Below are positions 10,724 to 19,300 of a stretch of DNA of 64,000 nucleotides, in pieces. This stretch comes from Verrucomicrobiota bacterium. Its GTDB lineage: Bacteria; Verrucomicrobiota; Verrucomicrobiia; JADLBR01. Under the pieces are notes generated by a model that was not told where the DNA came from, did no database searches, and saw only the letters and a list, made by a program, of their open reading frames with translations. A program made the translations under genes and the position numbers. Positions within the stretch are counted from its first letter, which is position 1, and each line of letters begins with the position of its first letter. Location: contig JAKQKQ010000049.1 in the NCBI GenBank assembly GCA_029560585.1, forward strand, positions 1 to 64,000, given 5' to 3'.

Positions 10724-13105
10724 TCAGTGGTGTTTGTTCTTCTTGTCCCCGCCCCCCCCGCCTTTGTTGCCGCCGCCCCCCTTATGGCCACCACCGCCGG
10801 AATAAGACTTGCCCCCATCAGACTTGAAACTGCCACCGTGACCGCCGCCGTGGCCGCCATTGCCGCCCTTGTTCCCGCCATCAAACTTGAAGCCACCGTC
10901 AGATTTCCGGTCGTAGGATCGCTTTTCGAAGCGCCCAGAACCAGAACTCCGGTTGAACGAGGATCCACCCGAACTGCCCAATCGGTCGCCGCCGTCATGG
11001 CGCTTGAACGTCTGGCCGGAGTTCCAATTTGAATCACGGTTCTTGCGCTCGTAGCTGCCGAAGTTCTGCCGCTCCGGCATCTGGAAGTCCTTCTGGGGCA
11101 CGGGGCGCTTGTGGGATTCGACGGTCCGGTTGGTGGAGCGAAGTGCGCCGTCGTTGCCGCGGTTTTCCCCACCATTTGAGACTTTCTCCCCGGCGCTGTT
11201 CCCCCGGAAACGGTTGTCGGATCCTCTTTGGCGGAATCCCTCCATGATCCGGTTGCTGGTCTCCTGATCTCGGCCGTGATTCTGGGTCCCGTTCACCGCC
11301 AAACCCTTCGGGAACTCGTTCACCCGCTCGGCCTTCGGGATGCCGCCCCCATTCTGAGAGGCCAGCCCATCCACGCCGTGATTCCCCCTGTGATCATTAT
11401 TCCCATCGCCGCCCCGCCTCCGCAGCCCATCCATGATCCGGTTGCTCCGGTTCTGGTCGTGCCCGAGGTTCTCGCCCCCGTTCGCGGTGAATCCCTTCGG
11501 CACTTCCTTGATCCCCTTGGCATTCAGGACACCGCTCCCACCCCGCGAAGACAACCCGGCGGTGCCGCGATCCCCGCCACGACCGCGACCAGAAAGACCC
11601 GTGGTCAAATCGGTCGATCTGACCCCGCCATTCGCCGGAGCATGCGATCGCTGGCGCTCGAGCGTCGCCGGAAACCCAGTGGCAGGCCCCGTGTACGCCA
11701 CACCGCGGCGGTGGTTGGGGTCGTGCTGCCAGCGGCTGAGTTCCGCGCCCCGGGCCGAGCCGCTCGCCCCCCCGGCACCTCCCGCCGAGAGGCGCGTGCG
11801 GTGCTCCGCCTGCGCGTTGGCCATGAGATCCTTGTATTTCTGGTTGCCATGGGCCCGCTCGAATCGCCCGCGCATCCACTCGCGATCTTCCGGCGAGAGA
11901 TTCCGCAGCTTTTCGACGAGGCCGGGATCCGTTATTCCCGCCCGGCCCCAGTCCATCGTCCGCCAATCGCCGTGTCTCAGGTCCACCCGGTCGAGATGCA
12001 CGCGGCGCCAGTCGACGCGGTTCCAGTCGAACCGCCGGAAATCCGAGTGCCTCCAGTCACAGTGGTTGATATCGATGTTGTCGATGTTGACGTGGCGCAG
12101 GTCGATATCCCTGCCGTGGTGGCGGAACCGATCGCAGTGCTTCCAGTCGAAGCGATCCCAATCGTGGTGGTCCCAGTCAATGCGGCAATGGCGATAGCGA
12201 TGATGGCCGTCGTACCACCAGTTGTCGTAGTCGTGGTAATAGACGAGATGCCGATCATACCAGTCGCAGTCATGCGACCAGAATAACGAGCCCACGGCCA
12301 CCCCCAGGCCGAACCCGATGTATCCGGGGCCCCAGGCGTCCACGTAGGCGTAGCGCGGCGGGTAGTACACGACCCCCGGATCGTACGTCGGCACGTAGAT
12401 CACTTCCGGGTCGGCGGGCTCCACGACGACCACGGTCCGGTCGCCCGTCCGCTCGACCTCGACGGTCTGTTTGTCATTCGATTTCAGGGTGCCAGCGGCC
12501 TGGGCCTTGAGGCGCATGCGCTGTACGGCGTCCAAGACGTCCTGCTCCTGGCCAAGGACCGCGTCACCAAGCTGGGTCGTCCAGTCGAGGTGCTCGTCCA
12601 TGTATTTCAGGACATCGGGGAATGCGCAGAGTGCCTTGACGCTCTGCGCCCAGTCTCGATCGGCGAGAGCCTTCTCCACGTCGGCGCCCTTGATGCCCCT
12701 GTTGGCCTGTGCCCAGCGCGACGCCTGCACCACCTCGAGCGGATAGGTCGAGGCGGGGAGCAACTGCGCGAGGAGCGGATCCGGGTAGAGGGCCACGGCG
12801 GCCACCAGTTCGTCCAATTGCTGGGCCGTGAGCACATTCGCCGTGGGGGCCGCCGGGACGGTGACCGCAGGGGAATCAGCCGTCACCACCTCTGCAGCCG
12901 GCGCGGGCGATTCTGTTCGGGGGGGAGGCGCCGGCATGCGATTCGGCGCCGTCTCGACAGCCGCCGCGGGCGGTTCGCTCAGCGGCGTGGTGGCCACAGC
13001 CGAAATCTTGGACTGTTGCCCGCACGCCGCAAACGTCGCGGCAAATCCCAACCCCAAGGTGCCCAATAGCACCCGATGTTCGTTAACCCTCAGGAATGCT
13101 TTCAT
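10724..13105 (-). CDS. DUF3300 lipoprotein with pentapeptide repeats and Gly-rich tail
   Basis: A 793-residue exported protein of unknown role. Residues 1-28 look like a lipoprotein signal (TLGLGFAATFAAC), then a Pro/Ala linker to about 90. DUF3300 spans about 91-300: LTAQQLDELVAAVALYPDPL, LLPASTYPLEVVQASRW and the YVPTYDPGVVYYPPRYAY motif. Residues 308-386 hold 16 in-phase pentads with Asp/Asn/His at every fifth position (see separate entry). The family motif RWQHDPNHRRGVAYTGPATG follows. Then come two copies of a unit of about 50 residues (GFTANGGENLGHDQNRSNRI and GLAVNGTQNHGRDQETSNRI), and a Gly/His/Lys-rich tail ending GGGGDKKNKHH. A GGAG ribosome site is seen. It is upstream of lptD, suggesting an envelope function, which is inference. 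Confidence 0.85.
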   Translation of the reverse strand: MKAFLRVNEHRVLLGTLGLGFAATFAACGQQSKISAVATTPLSEPPAAAVETAPNRMPAPPPRTESPAPAAEVVTADSPAVTVPAAPTANVLTAQQLDELVAAVALYPDPLLAQLLPASTYPLEVVQASRWAQANRGIKGADVEKALADRDWAQSVKALCAFPDVLKYMDEHLDWTTQLGDAVLGQEQDVLDAVQRMRLKAQAAGTLKSNDKQTVEVERTGDRTVVVVEPADPEVIYVPTYDPGVVYYPPRYAYVDAWGPGYIGFGLGVAVGSLFWSHDCDWYDRHLVYYHDYDNWWYDGHHRYRHCRIDWDHHDWDRFDWKHCDRFRHHGRDIDLRHVNIDNIDINHCDWRHSDFRRFDWNRVDWRRVHLDRVDLRHGDWRTMDWGRAGITDPGLVEKLRNLSPEDREWMRGRFERAHGNQKYKDLMANAQAEHRTRLSAGGAGGASGSARGAELSRWQHDPNHRRGVAYTGPATGFPATLERQRSHAPANGGVRSTDLTTGLSGRGRGGDRGTAGLSSRGGSGVLNAKGIKEVPKGFTANGGENLGHDQNRSNRIMDGLRRRGGDGNNDHRGNHGVDGLASQNGGGIPKAERVNEFPKGLAVNGTQNHGRDQETSNRIMEGFRQRGSDNRFRGNSAGEKVSNGGENRGNDGALRSTNRTVESHKRPVPQKDFQMPERQNFGSYERKNRDSNWNSGQTFKRHDGGDRLGSSGGSSFNRSSGSGRFEKRSYDRKSDGGFKFDGGNKGGNGGHGGGHGGSFKSDGGKSYSGGGGHKGGGGNKGGGGGDKKNKHH
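11948..12184 (-). repeat. Sixteen in-phase pentapeptide repeats inside the DUF3300 gene
   Basis: Residues 308-386 of the DUF3300 protein repeat with an exact period of five: Asp (or Asn/His) occurs at 310, 315, 320 and so on to 385. In 14 of the 16 pentads the next residue is Trp, Leu, Ile or Phe, and the preceding residue is mostly Ile, Val, Cys, Phe or Ser. Typical units are RFDWN, RVDWR, RVDLR, HGDWR. This is the order expected of pentapeptide-repeat beta-helices (small/hydrophobic, Asp/Asn, large hydrophobic), but with Trp often at the central position and many His and Arg outside. Confidence 0.75.
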
Positions 13106-13391
13106 ACTATGTTACTCCGTCCCATTAGACGATGCTCCCTCCCCCTCTATTCGGCAAACCATGCATCTCCACCGACCCCATCGCCCCTCCCCCGCGGGGC
13201 ACAAGATCCATTTAACCCGCAACCCTTTGTCCATCAACCACTAATCGCCAAGCAACCCGCCTTATCAAACAAGGCATCGCACAGTCCCCGGGGCCTGGAA
13301 GCGCGCCATCTCTGGGCGTGGTGCCGCCGCAGGCCAGCACCGCTTTCCCCATGCCGCCGACGAATCCCCGGGACCACGCATGGACGCGAAG

Positions 13392-14750
13392 CTAGGTTCC
13401 CCACGTCACCCGCAGCGGCCCCGCCTGGCCCCGCGAGTGACGGACCTCGAAACGCCGCGTCACGCCATCGGATGAAACCTCGAGCTCATACTTGCCGAAG
13501 AAGCCGCGGAATCGCGCGACGCCACGATCGTCGCAACGGCACTCGGCCCGCGTCCTCCACTGCCCGTTGATCAGGCGATCGAGCGCCCGGTATGCGGCCT
13601 TCGGGTTCAGCTGCGCGTCCAGCAGCCCGCCCATCGCCTCGTTCTCGCCTTTGACCGCGGTCCCATCGCCGAGGTTCCACCAGGTGACACCCGCCATCTT
13701 CGGCGCGCTGAACCACAGCCGGTAGTGGTCCCGCACCACCTCCTCCTGGAGCGCCTCGCCCCCCTCGCCCGCCGATGGGAATGTGATCTCCGTGACGTAC
13801 AGCGGCAGACCGAATTCGCCAAACTGCTCATACACGTCCAGCAGCCGGTTGGGATCGCACTTCGAATCGGCCAAGAATGCATCCAGCTTCTCCCGCCGAA
13901 AATAGTGGTACTGGAACCCGATGCCGCGGACCTTCGCGCCCTGCCCCAGCAGCGATTTGATCTGCGCGAAATAGCGGTTCTCCTCCGCCCGCTGGAAATT
14001 GAAAGGCGTCGTGACCTCATTGATCATCAGGGTCGTCTCCGCCGGGAAGAGCGGCGCCACCTCCGAGAACGCCCAGCGCACGTAGTCGCGATCCGGCGTG
14101 TAGAGCGGGTAATTGGTCCTGCACACCTGCGATTCGTTCACGACGTCCCAGATGCCTATCTTTCCGGCGAACCGGTCCGCGATCTCCTTGAAGCGCTTCT
14201 TGTACAGGCCGCGCAGTTCCTCGGCGTCCGAGGGCAACCATGGCGGGTTGTACGAGTGCCAGAGCAACGGGTGGCCCTTGAGGGTGATGCCGTGCTTCTG
14301 CGCCCACGGGATGAAACGTTCCGGCGGCGGCCGACGCCAGATGTCGCGCGACCCCTCCTCCTGATAGCGCAGCTCGCCCCGCGTCGGCTCGGTGCCCTCC
14401 CAATAGAACGGCACCGTCGCGAAATTGAATAGCCGGACGAATCCCTCCTCGTATTTCCGGTTCTGCTCCGGCGTCTCGAGCTGCCCCAGGACAAAGGCAT
14501 TGCAGCCGAAGAGAAAATCGTGCGTCTTCTGCTTTGCCACGACCGCGACCCCCGCCAGCGGCTTGCCCGACACATCCACCACCTCGATCACCGCATCCCC
14601 CTTGCGGTATTGCTCGATATTCCGATCGATCCGCGCGTTCACCGCCGGGCCGCGCCACAGCTTCAGATACGACTCGGGAGGGCCCGCCTGCGCCACCCCG
14701 CCAACAAAACCCGACACAACCAAGAACCATGAGACGATTCGCTTCTTCAT
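13392..14750 (-). CDS. Secreted GH10 endo-xylanase-like protein
   Basis: Likely hydrolyses beta-1,4-xylan or a related glycan outside the cytoplasm. The protein has 452 residues, with a signal peptide at 1-23 (IVSWFLVVSGFVGGVAQA). A small beta domain at about 40-85 (GDAVIEVVDVSGKPLAGVAV) precedes the GH10 barrel. GH10 signatures are KGHPLLWHSYNPPWL, the acid/base E206 in IWDVVNESQV, QYHYF, and the nucleophile E321 in LYVTEITFPS, then VTWWNLGDG. The barrel end is followed by a short C-terminal beta segment (GFFGKYELEVSSDGVTRRFE). The start was set at MKKRIVSW, preceded by AGGAGG nine bases upstream; the frame is open further up but lacks a signal peptide. The gene stands alone, transcribed away from the NHL gene gap of 270 bases. 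Confidence 0.9.
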   Translation of the reverse strand: MKKRIVSWFLVVSGFVGGVAQAGPPESYLKLWRGPAVNARIDRNIEQYRKGDAVIEVVDVSGKPLAGVAVVAKQKTHDFLFGCNAFVLGQLETPEQNRKYEEGFVRLFNFATVPFYWEGTEPTRGELRYQEEGSRDIWRRPPPERFIPWAQKHGITLKGHPLLWHSYNPPWLPSDAEELRGLYKKRFKEIADRFAGKIGIWDVVNESQVCRTNYPLYTPDRDYVRWAFSEVAPLFPAETTLMINEVTTPFNFQRAEENRYFAQIKSLLGQGAKVRGIGFQYHYFRREKLDAFLADSKCDPNRLLDVYEQFGEFGLPLYVTEITFPSAGEGGEALQEEVVRDHYRLWFSAPKMAGVTWWNLGDGTAVKGENEAMGGLLDAQLNPKAAYRALDRLINGQWRTRAECRCDDRGVARFRGFFGKYELEVSSDGVTRRFEVRHSRGQAGPLRVTWGT

Positions 14751-14976
14751 TGTCGATAACCTCCTACGCATCCCCAAACTAGGAGATCCCCCGCGCACCG
14801 CAAACGTGGAATTGAAAAAATGTGTTCCATATATGAATAGGTTGAACAACGGCCAACTGGGTCGCCTCTCCCCCGGGGAAACGCCAGCGCGGACACGCGA
14901 AACACTCGGGATCGGGGCATCCGCAACCCCGCCGCGCCCCCGCGGGAGATATCAGGCTCCAATGCGAGGATCTTGG

Positions 14977-15002
14977 TCTGCGCGCATCTGCGCGATCTGC
15001 GG
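14977..15002. repeat. Degenerate short-word repeat (ATCTGCG)
   Basis: Three imperfect copies of a 7-base word, CTGCGCG / ATCTGCG / ATCTGCG, in the gap between the GH10 and NHL genes. The same word occurs twice at 29992-30012. See the finding on dispersed short-word repeats. Confidence 0.45.
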
Positions 15003-15020
15003 CTCGGAGGAACGAAAACC

Positions 15021-16124
15021 TCACCGTTTCGCGCGGATGACCCGAACGCGATGGGCCTGGGTGTCGCCGATGAAAATCGAACCATCGGCGTCCACGAAGA
15101 TGCCGTGCGGGCGGTTCATCTGACACGCGAGGGGATCGCCATCGGGACCGTCGCCCGGCTGACCCGTCCCCGCAACGAGTTCCAGCGTCCCTTTCTTTAC
15201 GTCGATCATACGGACGCTGTGGCTCTCGGTATCGGCGAGATACACGTTGCCATCGGGTCCGACCGCGATGCCCTTCGGACCCGAGAGCGTCGCCTCCTTC
15301 GCGGGTCCCCCGTTTCCCGTGAAACCCGTCTTCCCCGTGCCGGCCACGTGCCGGATCCTGCCCGCCCTCATCTCGACCCTGAAGACCCTGTTGCCCTCCC
15401 GAAGCGCGAGCCACATGTCGCCGCGGGCATCGAAGTCGATGGCGCGCGGCCCATTCAATGGCGCCCCGGCGATCTTCGCACCGTCCGCCGTCGGCTGTCG
15501 TTCGCCCGTGCCCGCGAAAGTGGAAATGGCGCCAGTCCTCATGTCCACTTTGCGGATGCGGTGATTGCCGATGTCGCAGATGTAAAGTGCCCCATCGGGG
15601 CCGAACTGGATGCTGTGCGGGGCCTTCATCTCGGCCTTCGTCGCCGGTCCACCATCGCCCCCGAAACCCGCCTTCCCCGTCCCCGCCACCGTCGAGATGA
15701 CCTTCGTTCTCGCATCGACGCGCCGGACGACATGATTCTGCATCTCCACGAAGAACATATTGCCCGCGCGGTCGAAGCGGATCTCGTAAGGCTCGTTCAA
15801 TTCTGCCTGCGTCGCAGGACCTCCGTCGCCCGAGTAGCCCTTCCGTCCGCAGCCCGCGACCGTCGTGATCGTGCCGTCCGGCGCCACGCGGCGAATGGCA
15901 TGATTCCCCGTGTCGCAAATGTAGAGACCCTTGTCCGGTCCCCCCACCACCCCAAAAGGTCCATTCAATTGCGCGCTGCTCGCCGGCCCCCCATCGCCGC
16001 CATGGCCTTTCTCGCCAATACCGGCGAATGTCGCGATCTCTGTCTTCGGCGCCGCGCCACGGGCCAGCGTCGCACAGACAAACAGCGCGATGCCAATAAA
16101 TGTCAACGCAATGGGTGATTTCAT
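15021..16124 (-). CDS. Secreted NHL-repeat six-bladed propeller
   Basis: A 367-residue exported protein with a signal peptide at 1-24 (LTFIGIALFVCATLARGA). It holds six NHL blades, each with a loop of the form AGTGKxGFxGDGGPAxxAxL followed by PxGIxxxxDGxxYxxDxxxHxxR. Examples are GIGEKGHGGDGGPASSAQLN and AGTGKTGFTGNGGPAKEATL. The fourth copy (GTGERQPTADGAKIAGAPLN) is the most degenerate. NHL propellers bind proteins, carbohydrates or RNA; some are lyases. No catalytic residues could be assigned, so the function is open. The start was set at MKSPIALT because the signal peptide begins there. It diverges from the PL8-type lyase gene, with a hairpin between them. Confidence 0.88.
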   Translation of the reverse strand: MKSPIALTFIGIALFVCATLARGAAPKTEIATFAGIGEKGHGGDGGPASSAQLNGPFGVVGGPDKGLYICDTGNHAIRRVAPDGTITTVAGCGRKGYSGDGGPATQAELNEPYEIRFDRAGNMFFVEMQNHVVRRVDARTKVISTVAGTGKAGFGGDGGPATKAEMKAPHSIQFGPDGALYICDIGNHRIRKVDMRTGAISTFAGTGERQPTADGAKIAGAPLNGPRAIDFDARGDMWLALREGNRVFRVEMRAGRIRHVAGTGKTGFTGNGGPAKEATLSGPKGIAVGPDGNVYLADTESHSVRMIDVKKGTLELVAGTGQPGDGPDGDPLACQMNRPHGIFVDADGSIFIGDTQAHRVRVIRAKR

Positions 16125-16203
16125 AACGGTCAAACCATCGTACGAACGCCATCGCCAAGTGCCAATGCGGATTCTGACATGAAACTTCACGCCCCGCCCA
16201 AAA

Positions 16204-16238
16204 CCGTGAGGCGGACAATCCTGTCCGCCAACTCACGG
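16204..16238. repeat. Near-perfect hairpin CCGTGAG-GCGGACA
   Basis: Arms CCGTGAG+GCGGACA and TGTCCGC+CAA+CTCACGG pair over 14 bases, with a 4-base loop and a small internal bulge. It lies between the divergent NHL and PL8 genes. No T-run follows on either side. It may be a REP-like element of a different family from the TTTCAC palindromes, or an operator. Confidence 0.5.
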
Positions 16239-16380
16239 TGTGGCAGCATCTTGCCCAAATCACCTCGCTCAACCGACGATTCATACGCATCGGACATGAG
16301 GATGGCCATACAAACGACGAATGATGCTGCACGCCATCGCCTCCTGCTATATAGTGCGTGTCGCGTACCCACCATATCTC

Positions 16381-19300
16381 ATGCGTCCCGTAGTTCTCTG
16401 CGCCCTAATCGTCATCAGTTCGGCTGCGGCCAGAGCTGACGAGTTCGACGTTCTCCGTCAGAGCTGGAAGGACATGACCACCGGCTCCGGCTACGACACC
16501 GCGGACCCGGACGTGGCCTCGCGCCTCGCCAGCACGGCGAATACGGCAAGCAACTACTGGTCCAGCATGGACAAGTCCCCCGCGCGCACATTCCTGTGGA
16601 GCGATGCGGCGAGCACCACCGTCTCCGCCGACATCACCACCGCCTACTCCCGCTTGCGGTCGATGGCGCTGGCTTACGCAACCGCAGGCTGCTCGCTGCA
16701 AACCAATGCCGGCCTGCTGGCGGACATCGCCGGTGGCCTCGATTGGATGAACACTAACCGCTACAACGCATCGAAGGCCCAATACGACAACTGGTGGGAC
16801 TGGGAGATTGGCTCGCCGATGCACCTCGCCGACATCACGGTGCTGCTCTACGACCAGCTCACGGCCACGCAGCGCTCAAACTACATGGCCGCCGTCGAAC
16901 ACAACACCCCAACGCCCGACATGACCGGGGCAAACAAGGTGTGGAAAGCCCGCGTCGTGGGCGTCCGGGGTTGCATCGTGAAGAACGCCGCAAAGATGGT
17001 GCTCGCGCGCGACGCCTTCAGCGCCGTCTTTCCCTACGTCACGAGCGGGGACGGCTTCTACACCGACGGATCGTTCATCCAGCACAGCTACCACCCTTAC
17101 ACGGCCGGCTACGGCGCGAGCCTGCTGGGCAACATGGTGCCCGTGCTGCGATGGCTCGCCGGTTCCACGTGGGAGGTCACCGACCCCGCGCAAAGCAACC
17201 TCTACCGGTGGATCTTCGATTCGTACGAGCCCATCATCTATCGCGGCGCGGCCTGGGACTTTGTGCGCGGACGCGAAATCTCGCGCTCGGGCGCATCACC
17301 CCAGGGCACCGGCCACGGCGTCATGGACCCCATCCTGCAGGTCGCGCAGTTCGCCCCGGCCGCGGAGGCGGCCCGCATCAAGAGCATGGTCAAATACTGG
17401 GCGCAGAGCGACACGGTGCGCAGCTTCGTCGGCGGGCGGCCCCTATCCACGCTCATGCTGGCGAAACAGCTCATGGCGGATCCGGCGGTGGAGCCGCGTG
17501 GCGAGCTCATCGGCCACTACACTTTCGCTGAGATGGATCGCGTCGTGCATCTCGGGACGGGCTACGGTTTCGGCCTCAGCATGTGCTCCAGCCGCATCGC
17601 GAATTTCGAGTCGATCAATGGCGAAAACCTGCGCGGCTGGTTCACCGGCGACGGCATGACCATCCTCTACAACGCCGACCTGAACCAATACGGCGACGCC
17701 TACTGGGCCACGGTGGACCATTACCGCCTGCCGGGAGTCACCGCCGACACCACCGCAACCAAGCTGCCCGCCGACACCGGCTACCCCATAGGCCCCCGCG
17801 CCAAGGGCCAGGGCACGCGCACGGCCTACAATTGGGTCGGCGGCGCCACGCTCGACAGCTTCGGCGCCGCCGGCATGCAGCTCGATGGCTGGAACGTGAC
17901 GCTCACGGCAAAGAAGTCGTGGTTCATGTTCGACGATGAGATCGTCTGCCTCGGGGCGGGCATCTCCAGCTCGGATGGCCGCCCCATCGAGACCATCGTG
18001 GAAAACCGAAAACTGTTGACGGCGGGCGGGGGCAACCCGTTCGTCGTCAATGGCACCCCCAAGCCCACGGTGCTCGGCTGGAGTGAGGCGATGACGGACG
18101 TCAGCTGGGCGCACCTCACCGGCAACATTGTCGGCTCGGATATCGGCTATTACTTCCCGCAACCCGCCGCGATCAGGGCAGTCCGCGAGGCGCGCACCGG
18201 CTCTTGGGCAGACGTCGATGACGGCGGCTCCACCGCTCCCATCACGCGCAACTACCTGCGCATGGGCTTCGAGCACGGCAGCAACCCGACGGGCGCCACC
18301 TACCAGTACGTGCTGCTTCCCGGCCGAAGCGCCCGCCGCGTGGGCCAATACGCGGAAGAACCGCAGATCTCCGTCCTGGTCAACGACGGCAACGTCCAGG
18401 CCGTCACCGAAAACACGCTGGGCATCACCGCCGCCAATTTCTGGACCGACGCCAGCAATACCGCCGGCATCATCACCTCGAACAAGAAAGCCTGCGTGCT
18501 CGTGCGGAACGACGGCGCGTTCATCGACGTCGCGGTGAGCGATCCCACGCAGGCCAATACCGGCACCATTACCCTCCAGATCGCCGCGGCCGCAAACTCG
18601 CTCGTCAGCGCGGACGACGGGGTCAGCGTCACCTCGATCTCGCCCGGGATCGCCATGACGGTCTCCGTGAACGGCTCCGCCGGAAAGACCTACCACGCCC
18701 GCTTCTATCTCGGCACGCCGCAATTGGTGAACGTGGCGCCCGAGGCGGACGCCTATGTCTACGACGCAAACACCAACTCGAACTATGGCACCAGCGGATC
18801 GCTCGTCGTCAAGAAGAGCGCCGCGGGCTTCAACCGCGAATCTTACCTCCGCTTCAACGTGCCCCCGTTGAGCGGCGCGCTCGTGGGCGCGGACCTCAGG
18901 CTCACGACGGTCTCCTCGAGTGCGCCCGGGGTGCATGGCGTCGCGCTGGTGAGCGACAATTCCTGGATTGAATCGGGCGCAGGCAGCATCACGTGGGCCA
19001 ACAAACCCCCATCGACGGGCCCGGTGCTCTCGACGTGGACGCCGGCGGTCGGCACACCGGTGAGCGCTGGCGTCCTGGGCGCCATCGCGGGCAGCGGCCC
19101 CGTGTCCTTCCGAGTCTATGCCACCACGCAGACCACTAACGGCTACGTTGAGTACGCATCGCGCGAGAATGGCACCGCAACGAACCGGCCGCAGCTCGCT
19201 CTGCACATCGGCCACACGCCCCCCGAAGTCGCAATCACCGGCCCCGCCGATGGCACCCTCATTGGCCGCGCCACGAACATCACCATCGTCGCCGAGGCCA

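Noticed and set aside
9145-10827. A 560-codon plus-strand frame opposite lptD
   Set aside because: Shadow of lptD; no domain or signal, and the start lies inside the lptD coding region.
14779-16332. A 517-codon minus-strand frame overlapping the NHL gene
   Set aside because: Rich in Arg, Gly and His without pattern; the NHL propeller in the other frame is unambiguous.
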